Of a stretch of DNA of 64,000 bases, positions 8,534 through 16,620 are shown piece by piece. The notes under the pieces are model-generated. The model ran no database searches, was not told where the DNA came from, and saw nothing but the letters and a program-made list of their open reading frames with translations. The position numbers were made by a program, and so were the translations under genes. The stretch's first letter is position 1; each line of letters opens with the position of its first letter. Origin of the DNA: Meishania sp964351985 (GTDB lineage Bacteria; Bacteroidota; Bacteroidia; Flavobacteriales; Flavobacteriaceae). The stretch covers positions 145,561 through 209,560 of the forward strand of contig CAYGPR010000002.1 of assembly GCA_964351985.1 (NCBI GenBank), in the 5' to 3' direction.

Positions 8534-9472
8534 TTACCATCCGAATGTTTCTCTCACAAACTCTCGGCTCATTTTCCAGTCTTCTTTCAATTCGTTTTTT
8601 GGCGTAAAGTCATTAGGAAATGCCAATTCGACAGCAGCCTGTCCGCTGAAATTATTCGCTTTCAGGGCGGCCGCTATGGGTTCGAAATCGGTGTCGCCTT
8701 GCCCAACATATTCAGACCAGGTGCCATCTTCGTATTGATCTCTGATATGAAGGTATACGATTTGCTTTCCGTGGGTATTGATGAATTCAACGGGGTCAAT
8801 ACCCCCACGAATCAACCAGTTCAAGTCTGGGCCCAATTTGAAATCGGGAATTCTAGCCAGCGTTCCCTTTAAATCGTGCATATCGTTTTCGACTTCATAG
8901 GTATGGTTGTGCAGGTTGGCTTCGATGCCATTGTCATTACAGATATTCCTTATTTTTTTAAGGATGTCGGCCTGTACATCCAGTTCGGCCTCTGTTTTGA
9001 GTCCGTCTTTTTTGCTTCCTACTGAAATACCAAATGTCTTTCCGCCCACTTGGGCCAAACGGGGAACGACTATTTTAATGTCATTCATAATTTTCTGATG
9101 TTGACTTGCATCCCACATACTAAACCCCACTCCGTACGAAGAACCCGAAACGGGAAGGTTGTGTTTTTTGATAAGTCCGTTTAAACGCTCTACGGAATCA
9201 TCGTGGCGCAATTGGCCTTCCATGATCTCGACACCTTCGATACCCGCGTAGCTCAAATCAGAAAAAACAGTATCTAAAACCGGAGTGCAGTCCCAGTTCG
9301 GCGGAAATTTGCTGGCGTAAACCCAGAGATGGGCATTGACGGGAATGTCGTTTGCGAGATTGCCACAGGTCGATGATGACATCACCAAGCTTGGTGCAAG
9401 TAAAATACTACCAACGCCAAGACTTGATTTTTTTACAAAACTTCGGCGATTCAAGGGGTTTGTTGTTTTCAT
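8534..9472 (-). CDS. Sugar phosphate isomerase/epimerase family TIM-barrel protein, Tat signal
   Basis: 312 residues. The N-terminus has NRRSFVKK followed by a hydrophobic segment ending before SSSTCG, a good Tat signal, so export to the periplasm (possibly as a lipoprotein) is expected. The AP-endonuclease-2-like barrel is recognisable from GIEGVEIMEGQL, NGIEANLHNHTYE, LGPDLNWLIRGG, VYLHIRDQ and GQAAVELAFPND, including the Glu and His positions that usually bind a divalent metal. It is the first gene after the divergent control region. It shares its family with the protein at 4205-5188, but the two are clearly different sequences, suggesting two isomerase or lyase steps in the pathway. Confidence 0.85.
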   Translation of the reverse strand: MKTTNPLNRRSFVKKSSLGVGSILLAPSLVMSSSTCGNLANDIPVNAHLWVYASKFPPNWDCTPVLDTVFSDLSYAGIEGVEIMEGQLRHDDSVERLNGLIKKHNLPVSGSSYGVGFSMWDASQHQKIMNDIKIVVPRLAQVGGKTFGISVGSKKDGLKTEAELDVQADILKKIRNICNDNGIEANLHNHTYEVENDMHDLKGTLARIPDFKLGPDLNWLIRGGIDPVEFINTHGKQIVYLHIRDQYEDGTWSEYVGQGDTDFEPIAAALKANNFSGQAAVELAFPNDFTPKNELKEDWKMSREFVRETFGW

Positions 9473-9535
9473 ATTTGACGAAGATATTGTCTGTTTTCAA
9501 TGGCTTTTAAGAGGGAATATGAAAGTACGAAAAAG

Positions 9536-9585
9536 TAAATATATAGAAACTAACTTGTACGTACAAGTTAAATTATTTAAGTTTA
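9536..9585. promoter_or_regulatory. Divergent promoters around a perfect 20-bp operator palindrome
   Basis: 9551-9570 reads TAACTTGTACGTACAAGTTA, a perfect palindrome. Each half contains TTG that can act as a -33 element. Exactly 20 bp after each TTG lies a -7-like box: TAAGTTTA at 9578-9585 for the rightward operon and TATATTTA at 9536-9543 on the minus strand for the leftward cluster (each matches TANNTTTG at 5 of 6 fixed positions). A protein bound to the palindrome would cover both -33 elements and could repress both operons. The core TTGTACGTACAA resembles GntR/FadR-type sites; the identity of the regulator is inference and no such gene is in the window. Confidence 0.7.
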
Positions 9586-9732
9586 AATGTGTGATACAAT
9601 GCTTGTGCGTTTGCTGAATTATCTAACTCTTCGGTTTTGAATAAGGTGTGATGAATTTTTTAAGGTAGTTTTCATTATTTCTTTTTACATTTCGAGATGG
9701 ACTCGAATATGATAACTCTTTAATCAACATAC

Positions 9733-10506
9733 ATGAAGTTTAATTTGACAGGAAAAAATGCAATTGTAACAGGCGGTGGCAGCGGTATTGGGAAAGCGAT
9801 AGCACTGGCGCTGGCCGGGCAAGGAGCCTTTGTACATATTTTGGAATTGAAGAAAGAATCGGCAGACCAAACTACTTCAGAAATATTGCAGCATGGTGGC
9901 AAGGCTACATCCTACAATTGTAATGTGGCAGATCAACAACAAGTAAAGGAAACAATTGCTGAGGTTGTCAAAAATAACACCTTGGACATCCTTGTGAACA
10001 ATGCGGGTATAGCGCATATCGGCAACGTCGAAAACACTCAGGAGGCTGATTTTGACGACGTCTTCAATGTAAACGTAAAAGGAATCTACAATTGCATTCA
10101 TGCCGCTATTCCGTTTATGAAGGCGCGTGGGGGGGTCATAATTAACATGGCTTCCGTTGGAGCTTCTGTAGGTCTAATAGACCGCTTCGCTTATTCGGCA
10201 TCAAAGGGAGCGGTCTTGACGATGACCTATTCGGTCGCCAAAGACTACGTTGATCATGGCGTTCGGTGCAATAGTATTTCACCGGGAAGGGTACATACCC
10301 CTTTTGTAGATGGGTTTATCAAAAAGAATTATCCGGGCAAAGAAAAAGAAATGTTCGAAAAATTATCGAAAACGCAACCCATAGGAAGAATGGGTACCCC
10401 GGAAGAAATCGGAAATTTGGCCTTATATTTATGTTCTGACGAAGCATCGTTCATCACTGGTACGGATTTCCCTATCGACGGCGGATTTATTAAACTAAAC
10501 ACATAG
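9733..10506 (+). CDS. SDR-family dehydrogenase, possibly 2-keto-3-deoxy-L-fuconate 4-dehydrogenase
   Basis: 257 residues. The cofactor motif GGGSGIGKA is near residue 14, NNAG near residue 89, the catalytic Ser lies in NMASVGA, and Tyr-x3-Lys is in YSASKGA. The acidic residue after strand 2 (ILELKK) favours NAD over NADP. The segment RFAYSASKGAVLTMTYSVAKD and the VHTPFVDGF loop resemble the sugar-acid branch of SDRs. It is followed by an FAH hydrolase and an L-lactate-dehydrogenase-like flavoprotein, which together match oxidation of a 2-keto-3-deoxy sugar acid, cleavage to pyruvate plus lactate, and lactate oxidation. The family is certain; the substrate is inferred from gene order. Confidence 0.88.
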   Translation: MKFNLTGKNAIVTGGGSGIGKAIALALAGQGAFVHILELKKESADQTTSEILQHGGKATSYNCNVADQQQVKETIAEVVKNNTLDILVNNAGIAHIGNVENTQEADFDDVFNVNVKGIYNCIHAAIPFMKARGGVIINMASVGASVGLIDRFAYSASKGAVLTMTYSVAKDYVDHGVRCNSISPGRVHTPFVDGFIKKNYPGKEKEMFEKLSKTQPIGRMGTPEEIGNLALYLCSDEASFITGTDFPIDGGFIKLNT

Positions 10507-10537
10507 GAAAAATATTATATTCTCGCTGAAAATTGTA

Positions 10538-10563
10538 CTGAGCCTTTCGACTTCGCTCAAGAC
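10538..10563. repeat. Dispersed repeat, inverted copy of 8436-8461
   Basis: The 26 bases here (CTGAGCCTTTCGACTTCGCT and six more) are the exact reverse complement of 8436-8461. It lies in the 101-bp gap between the SDR and FAH genes, so it may be transcribed as part of the operon leader between them. Confidence 0.75.
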
Positions 10564-10607
10564 GGACAAAGTTGTAGTGCGGGAATGGAAATTAAACAAA
10601 GTTATTT

Positions 10608-11462
10608 ATGAAGTTAATACGATTTGGAAGTGCAGGAAACGAAAAACCCGGTCTTCAGTTGGAGGATGGTTCGAGAATCGATGTCTCAGGTTTTGGTGAA
10701 GATTATAATGAAAGTTTTTTCGGAACCGATGGGGTAGGTAGGTTAAGACGTTGGCTCGAAACGAACCAAGGAATTTGCCCAGAAGTTTCTGACGAAGTAC
10801 GTCTTGGTCCGCCGATGACGCGCCCTTCAAAACTTGTATGCGTCGGCCTGAATTATGCACAGCACGCTAAAGAAGCAGGTATGAATATACCCAAAGAACC
10901 CGTATTATTCTTTAAGGCAACTTCGGCTATCGTGGGCCCGAACGATGATGTGATTATTCCGAAAGGAAGTGAAAAAACCGATTGGGAAGTTGAATTGGCA
11001 ATTGTCATCGGCAAAAGAGCTTCCTATGTATCCGAGGCCGATGCGTTAGACCATGTAGCCGGCTATGTGCTGCATAACGACTTCAGCGAACGTGCCTTTC
11101 AAATCGAGAAAGAAGGCCAATGGTGTAAAGGAAAAGGTTGCGATACGTTCGCTCCATTAGGACCGTTCATAGCGACTACCGATGAAATTTCCGACCCGAA
11201 CAATCTCAATTTATGGTTGAAGTTGAACGGTGAAACCGTACAGAACAGTTCTACCGATGATTTTATTTTCAACGTTCAAGAAGTCGTCAGTTATATAAGT
11301 CAATTCATGACCTTGCTGCCCGGCGATGTGATATCCACGGGAACTCCCTTTGGGGTCGGTCTGGGATTTGATCCGCCAAAATATCTAAAACCGGGCGATA
11401 TTGTGGAACTGGGTATCGAAGGACTAGGAAGTTCAAAACAGACCGCAAAGGCCTATCAATAA
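10608..11462 (+). CDS. Fumarylacetoacetate hydrolase-family protein, possibly 2,4-diketo-3-deoxy-L-fuconate hydrolase
   Basis: 284 residues, typical of the bacterial FAH family. The N-terminal small domain leads to PSKLVCVGLNYAQHA, then PVLFFKATSAIVGPND. The metal-binding acidic residues lie in TDWEVELAIVIG, followed by GYVLHNDFSERAFQ, GKGCDTFAPLGPF and VISTGTPFGVG. FAH-fold enzymes cleave or hydrolyse beta-diketo acids with a Mg or Mn ion. It is flanked by a 2-keto-sugar-acid-type SDR and a 2-hydroxy acid dehydrogenase. This fits hydrolysis of a 2,4-diketo-3-deoxy acid to pyruvate plus L-lactate. Other beta-diketone substrates are possible. Confidence 0.88.
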   Translation: MKLIRFGSAGNEKPGLQLEDGSRIDVSGFGEDYNESFFGTDGVGRLRRWLETNQGICPEVSDEVRLGPPMTRPSKLVCVGLNYAQHAKEAGMNIPKEPVLFFKATSAIVGPNDDVIIPKGSEKTDWEVELAIVIGKRASYVSEADALDHVAGYVLHNDFSERAFQIEKEGQWCKGKGCDTFAPLGPFIATTDEISDPNNLNLWLKLNGETVQNSSTDDFIFNVQEVVSYISQFMTLLPGDVISTGTPFGVGLGFDPPKYLKPGDIVELGIEGLGSSKQTAKAYQ

Positions 11463-11560
11463 AGTTATGTCTTCAAAAAGGATCCGCACTATATTTTCTG
11501 AAACTCCTTATTAACGTTACGTTTGGAATTTAGAATTTGGTGCTTGGAATTTAAATATCT

Positions 11561-12724
11561 ATGGGAAGAATTACCAATATTCAGTTTAATTCAAAGTATC
11601 CGGCGATTGAGGATTTGCGAAGCAGGGCACAAAAAAAGATACCCAAATTCGCCTTTGAGTATTTGGATGGGGGCTGTAACGAAGATGTTAACCTTCATAA
11701 AAATACCTCCGAAATACGGGAAGTCGAGTTGTTGCCCGAATATTTGAGCAAACATACCAGCTCGAGTATGGAGACTGAACTGTTCGGCCATACGTATGAT
11801 GCGCCTTTCGGGATCGCTCCTGTCGGATTGCAGGGGCTGATGTGGCCCAATTCTCCAGAGATATTGGCGAAAGCGGCTTTTGAACACAATGTTCCCTTTG
11901 TGTTGAGTACGGTCTCCACGAGTAGTATCGAACGTATTTCAGAATTGACCGAGGGCCAAGCTTGGTTCCAATTATACCATCCTACTGAAAATGCGCTACG
12001 GGATGACATTATAAAAAGGGCGGCGGCAGCTTCTTGTCCCGTTTTGGTCATTCTCTGCGACGTGCCCACTTTTGGTTTTCGCCCAAGGGATATTAGAAAC
12101 GGGCTGGCGATGCCACCTAAAATGTCGCTAAAGAATATTTTACAGATATTAGGAAAACCCGAATGGGCCATGAAGACCCTAGTACATGGTCAACCGAATT
12201 TCGAAACCTTGAAACCCTACATGCCTAAGAACTTAGATCTAAAACAGTTGGGAAAATTCATGGACCAAACTTTCTCGGGAAGGCTTAACGAAGAAAAAAT
12301 AAAGCCCATTCGAGATATGTGGAAGGGCAAACTGGTACTGAAAGGAGTCGCCAACGAAGTCGATGCAGAAAAAGCGATTCGTTTAGGTCTTGATGGAATT
12401 ATTGTATCTAACCACGGTGGCCGCCAATTGGATGCCGGGGAATCTACCATAAAACCGCTTACGAGAATTGTTAAGAAATATGGAGACCAAATCACGGTTA
12501 TGATGGATAGTGGTATGCGCTCAGGCCCTGATATTGCCAGAACATTGGCAAGCGGGGCAAAATTTACTTTTATGGGTCGTTCGTTCATGTACGGAGTTTC
12601 GGCCTTGGGAAACGAAGGAGGTAACCATACCATATCGTTATTGAAGACACAACTGAAACAGGTCATGGACCAGATATGTTGTGAACAGATCGTTGATTTT
12701 CCGACGCATTTGGTTTCGAAATGA
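11561..12724 (+). CDS. FMN-dependent alpha-hydroxy-acid dehydrogenase (L-lactate dehydrogenase-like)
   Basis: 387 residues, the full length of the LldD/glycolate oxidase family. FEYLDGGCNED carries the conserved substrate-binding Tyr region, PFGIAPVGLQGLMWP and FVLSTVSTSSIE are the FMN contact strands, and the active-site His is in SNHGGRQLD, followed by an FMN phosphate site (MMDSGMRSGPD, FMGRSFMYG). It oxidises 2-hydroxy acids to 2-keto acids and passes electrons to a quinone or oxygen. Placed last in the operon, it would oxidise the lactate released by the FAH enzyme. An alternative is use of another hydroxy acid. I chose the ATG at 11561 because the family's N-terminus starts a short distance before the SKYP helix. 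Confidence 0.88.
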   Translation: MGRITNIQFNSKYPAIEDLRSRAQKKIPKFAFEYLDGGCNEDVNLHKNTSEIREVELLPEYLSKHTSSSMETELFGHTYDAPFGIAPVGLQGLMWPNSPEILAKAAFEHNVPFVLSTVSTSSIERISELTEGQAWFQLYHPTENALRDDIIKRAAAASCPVLVILCDVPTFGFRPRDIRNGLAMPPKMSLKNILQILGKPEWAMKTLVHGQPNFETLKPYMPKNLDLKQLGKFMDQTFSGRLNEEKIKPIRDMWKGKLVLKGVANEVDAEKAIRLGLDGIIVSNHGGRQLDAGESTIKPLTRIVKKYGDQITVMMDSGMRSGPDIARTLASGAKFTFMGRSFMYGVSALGNEGGNHTISLLKTQLKQVMDQICCEQIVDFPTHLVSK

Positions 12725-13247
12725 AATTTTCAAAATCCCGGGATTTCTGTCTTTTATGGATAAGGTTCTGGAATTCTTCGATCAATCGTATTTGAGGCTT
12801 ACTAGATTAATTCATAAAAACCTTTTGGTACGCGCAACAATTCTCCGAAATAGTATATTTTTTAGAGACTTCGACAAATTCAGTTTAAAAAAGTACCTGT
12901 ACTGTAAAGGTTCGTTTTTTAGGACTTTTCAGAATGATGAAATGAAAATGATTTTTTCACTAAGCTTTTTATTCATGCCATTGTATGCACTATGCTATGA
13001 CAGATGTTTTGGAAGTAAGAGGGCAGCATTCGTTTGTAGAATATTTCTTAAGGTTGAAACTAAGCCGTGAATACCCAGTAATTGTTGAGCAAAAGAAAGC
13101 ATGTTTTTATCACTTTAACGTCTTTTAAAAATCGTGAAGCGAAAACAGAATTCGCCGATAACAACCAACCGATGAACCCGTAGATTGCTATTCGAACGCA
13201 AAAATCTTCCTCTCATTTTATTGATTAGACCCTATTTCGAAACGCGT
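12725..13247. other. Intergenic region without a convincing gene
   Basis: This 523-bp stretch lies between two convergent genes. A plus-strand frame that starts inside the preceding gene runs on to 13070, but its composition (rich in F, R and K) looks like chance. A 43-codon frame at 12997-13128 (MTDVLEVRG...) has more protein-like composition but no visible promoter. It may be decayed coding sequence; no terminator or family is recognised. Confidence 0.4.
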
Positions 13248-14351
13248 TTATATTCTAATAAATATTTTCTTTTTGTACATCCAATAACAAATGTACCAAA
13301 GCATAAAAAGCACAATACAACTTAAGATGATATGTGCGCCTAAATCGCCTGTCCAACCAAAAAGCGCATTTGAAAAAGGAAGAAATATTTTCTTGATGAG
13401 ATCAGCTCCCCCAACATGTGCGAACAGATAAATAAATAGCGGGTTCATGCCTACTATGGCAAAAAACAACACGCCTTTTTGATATTTTTTGATATCTATC
13501 AACCAATAACATAAAGCGAGAGCTATCAACGACCATCCGCCGCTGGCAAAAACAAATGTAGTCGTTGCTATCTTCTTTATGATGGGCGTAAATGGGCTCA
13601 GGCCATACCCGATAAGCAATCCGATAATACCGGCGGCAAATAAGATTTGCAGTTTTTTCTTGGCCGAATACTTGCCTATGAGCAATTGGCCTGCCAGAAC
13701 CCCCCAAATTGTATGTGCTGCGGTCGGAATCGCATTAAACATTGCCCAACCGGCACCATCGTTTTCGCCCGAAATAAGCATATTGAACCAGGCCGGAAAA
13801 TTTTCTCCGTTGACAAAAGCATTTGTGAACCCTTCAACCGGAAAGAAGCGATATAAGCCTTCAGTAATTAAAAGTAACAATATTGAAAAACCAATTTGAA
13901 CGACTACGGATTTTCGGATAACCAAAAAGGCCAAAATATAGGTAACTCCTAATTGCGCCAATACGTTTTGAAACCTAAAAACAATTTCTCCCGGGTCAAT
14001 ACAATATAATGCCCAGCCCAAGAATAACATCAAAAATGCCCTTTTAACGGCATGTTTGGTTAAATCTTTATACGAATCTCCCCTGGCCATCCTTTTTGAA
14101 AAAGATAAGGGCATGGCCACCCCAACAATGAACATAAAAAAGGGCTGGATCAAGTCCCAGAAACGCATTCCTTCCCATTCAACATGGTGAAATTGCGTTC
14201 CAATAGTATGAATAAATGTTCCTTCTAATTCTGGCGACACAAAATATGTGAATAGATGAGAAAACTCGGCAATAAGTAAAAACATCGTTAATCCCCTATA
14301 AAAGTCTAGGGATAAAAGCCGACCGTTAGATTTTTCTTGTACTTCAGACAT
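13248..14351 (-). CDS. NagX/DUF5009-like multispanning acyltransferase
   Basis: 367 residues with about ten hydrophobic segments. The start GRLLSLDFYRGLTMFLLI, with the RGL(T) motif, is characteristic of the COG4299/DUF5009 family related to heparan-alpha-glucosaminide N-acetyltransferase. FWDLIQPFFMFIVGVAMPLSFSKR follows, then GWALYCIDPGE and WGVLAGQLL. Family members sit in the inner membrane and are thought to move an acetyl group across it onto an amino sugar; NagX homologues occur in GlcNAc utilisation loci. Here it stands alone, but lies near a sulfatase and a NahK-like kinase, consistent with amino-sugar or sulfated-glycan metabolism. The exact substrate is unknown. Confidence 0.85.
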   Translation of the reverse strand: MSEVQEKSNGRLLSLDFYRGLTMFLLIAEFSHLFTYFVSPELEGTFIHTIGTQFHHVEWEGMRFWDLIQPFFMFIVGVAMPLSFSKRMARGDSYKDLTKHAVKRAFLMLFLGWALYCIDPGEIVFRFQNVLAQLGVTYILAFLVIRKSVVVQIGFSILLLLITEGLYRFFPVEGFTNAFVNGENFPAWFNMLISGENDGAGWAMFNAIPTAAHTIWGVLAGQLLIGKYSAKKKLQILFAAGIIGLLIGYGLSPFTPIIKKIATTTFVFASGGWSLIALALCYWLIDIKKYQKGVLFFAIVGMNPLFIYLFAHVGGADLIKKIFLPFSNALFGWTGDLGAHIILSCIVLFMLWYICYWMYKKKIFIRI

Positions 14352-15020
14352 GATTTGTTATTTGGTTCGGTTTCTTTCAGTAAAGTACGACTTACGGAAC
14401 GGCCCATTTGCGCGATGATATCTCCAAGTTTCGTAACTAAAATGGTATCAGGTTAAGATATAAAAAATGATAAAGAAACTAATTAATATATATTACTTTT
14501 TATACCTCTAGGATTTTTCCATCTTGAAATCAACTGTCTAATCCTGAGATAGCCGGTGTTTTGACCGAATGAGGTAGGCCCATATTCTCTAGTAGAGTTT
14601 GTCACGGGCTACTCACCTTCAAAGGAAATTTAACCTTCTAACACAAAACCTGCGTACGATAAATTTACATTGAATCTCTCCGATACCAATTTTTGTATTT
14701 AACAAATTGCTGACATTGCTTATATATATAAAGTCATCTTTATAATACCGTCTTGAAGGACTTTGTTTAGACCTTATTCACTGGGCATGAGCCAAAAAAA
14801 ACTGGGAAGCATTGCTCCCCAATCTTCATAAATTTAAATCACTTCATTAAAATTATTTATAAGGTTTTTAATATAGCCGTTTTAAGAAACTATAATTTTA
14901 AATCTTATCCTGGGTAAAACTTCGTGCCATTTTTGGTTCTTTTTGAATTTCAGAAAATACTGTTTTAAGGTACTCCACAGAGCTAACCCTATATCCAAGC
15001 GATTCTTTAGTTTTGTACCA
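14352..15020. other. AT-rich divergent intergenic region
   Basis: About 670 bp between the DUF5009 gene (minus) and the S41 lipoprotein gene (plus). It must contain the promoters of both. No RNA gene or coding frame stands out. An imperfect hairpin (GGGAAGC...GCTCCCC) lies near 14801-14821 but lacks a T tract. TAGTTTTG at 15008-15015 matches the -7 consensus but lies only 5 bp before the chosen ATG, so I do not call it a promoter. Confidence 0.4.
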
Positions 15021-16610
15021 ATGAACAATACTCTTCGTTTTTTACTAATCATTGTTTTGGGCACCTCTTGTTCGGGTGTAAAGAAATACAACGCACAAAT
15101 TATCGAATTACATTCGGTAGAAGAACTTCATCAAGATGTCGATAAGGTGTACGAACAACTTCAAAGATGGCATCCGAGGTTATATCAGTACGTTTCTAGA
15201 ACAGAGTTTGACCAAAAGTTCGATGCACTAAAGGGAAGTATAAATGGCCCTATGGGCAGCAAGGAATTCTATGAAAGGCTGGTTTCAGTAGTTAACGAAG
15301 TACGTCAAGGCCATCTGAATGTAAGACCCCCAACGTACAGGTTTACAAAAAAACAACAAAAAGAACTACGCAAACGACCGTTTGAATTTTATAAGGTCGA
15401 TTTCGAATTGTTGGAAGACAAATTGTGGGTCAAGGCCAACCAAGGTAAGGACAGTCTTATCGTAGGGCACGAGGTATTGGCCTTCGACAAGGATTTGGCA
15501 GCGAAGTTAGTGGACAAGTATAAACGATTATTTTCTTCCGACGGATTCAACACTACCTATCATAACCGTTTTGTGGCCCAGAACTTTTCCAATTTTTATT
15601 ATGTCGACAAAGGGTTCAAAGATAGTCTTACCCTTCTTTTAAAAAAGAACGACTCCATCTATTTCAAGACGTTAAAAAGAGTTGCCGAAGACCGATCAGC
15701 GTCAAAAGACTCCAGTTCCGTACAAAAGTCTACGATACTATCAAAAGCCGAGAGAACCGCTATAAAACAAAAAGAAAAACGTCTCAGAAAAACACGAAAG
15801 CGGGCCGGAAGAAAAAGGGGGTACGTGCCACCGCGCAACCATTACCTACGAAATTTAGATTTTATTGGAAACGATAGTTCGGTGGCCTACCTCAAGATTC
15901 GAGGTTTCGGTCATGGCAACTACAATAAATTCTATAAAGAAGCCTTTGCAAAAATCGATTCCGCAGGTTCTGAAAACTTGATTTTGGATTTACGTGACAA
16001 TGGTGGCGGAAGTTTGGATGAAATCGAAAAACTCTATGGTTATCTTTCTTTATCACCTTTTCGGTTTATGAACGACGCCGAGACCAAAACAAGGATTCCG
16101 ATGACAAAGGCCGTCTTCTCGCAAAAAAGAACCGGTATTTTGAACGAAGCGCTCCGTATACTCGGAAGTCCGGGTATGATCGTCTATGATATGCTGAATA
16201 TTCGTAAGAAAGGTGGAAAATTATATCGCAAATTTTCAGGTTCGAAAATAAAATCACCAAGAAAGAAAAATTTCAGGGGTAAAATCTACGTGTTGATCAA
16301 TGGCTATTCCTTTTCCGCCGCTTCCATGTTGGCTACCAATTTGCAAGCCAATAGGAGGGCTTTTTTCGTTGGAGAGGAAACAGGTGGAAGCTACAATGGA
16401 ACCGTTGCTGGTCAGACGAAATACATAGAACTGCCAAATTCAAAAGTACTACTCTATTTTGGTCTGCTACAGATCGAAACGCCACATAAAACAGAACCCG
16501 ACGGATATGGCGTAAAACCGGATGTAGAAATAATCCCGACACAAAAAGACCGGCTTCAGAACAGAGACCCCGAATTGGAATGGGTCTTGAAGGATATTTT
16601 TAAGAACTAA
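15021..16610 (+). CDS. S41-family peptidase lipoprotein
   Basis: 529 residues from the ATG at 15021. An upstream in-frame start at 14943 would add 26 residues ahead of a clear lipoprotein signal (LLIIVLGTSC, cysteine at about residue 17), so I reject it. The tricorn-core/CTP-like S41 domain is in the C-terminal half: NLILDLRDNGGGSLDE, then INGYSFSAASMLATN with the likely catalytic Ser, and GEETGGSYNG. Residues 240-270 are very basic (KQKEKRLRKTRKRAG), an unusual linker. Expected location is the periplasm or outer membrane. S41 enzymes cut polypeptide C-termini; the substrate is unknown. It converges on the kinase gene with a 10-bp gap. Confidence 0.85.
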   Translation: MNNTLRFLLIIVLGTSCSGVKKYNAQIIELHSVEELHQDVDKVYEQLQRWHPRLYQYVSRTEFDQKFDALKGSINGPMGSKEFYERLVSVVNEVRQGHLNVRPPTYRFTKKQQKELRKRPFEFYKVDFELLEDKLWVKANQGKDSLIVGHEVLAFDKDLAAKLVDKYKRLFSSDGFNTTYHNRFVAQNFSNFYYVDKGFKDSLTLLLKKNDSIYFKTLKRVAEDRSASKDSSSVQKSTILSKAERTAIKQKEKRLRKTRKRAGRKRGYVPPRNHYLRNLDFIGNDSSVAYLKIRGFGHGNYNKFYKEAFAKIDSAGSENLILDLRDNGGGSLDEIEKLYGYLSLSPFRFMNDAETKTRIPMTKAVFSQKRTGILNEALRILGSPGMIVYDMLNIRKKGGKLYRKFSGSKIKSPRKKNFRGKIYVLINGYSFSAASMLATNLQANRRAFFVGEETGGSYNGTVAGQTKYIELPNSKVLLYFGLLQIETPHKTEPDGYGVKPDVEIIPTQKDRLQNRDPELEWVLKDIFKN

Positions 16611-16620
16611 TGGTAAGAAA

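Noticed and set aside
12681..13070. 129-codon plus-strand ORF after the hydroxyacid dehydrogenase
   Set aside because: It overlaps the end of a firm gene in another frame and its Phe/Arg/Lys-rich composition looks random.
15008..15015. TAGTTTTG as a promoter of the S41 gene
   Set aside because: It is only 5 bp from the start codon and no -33 element is at the right distance; it may be chance.
14943..15020. N-terminal extension of the S41 peptidase
   Set aside because: The lipoprotein signal peptide starts at the ATG at 15021, so the extension would bury it.
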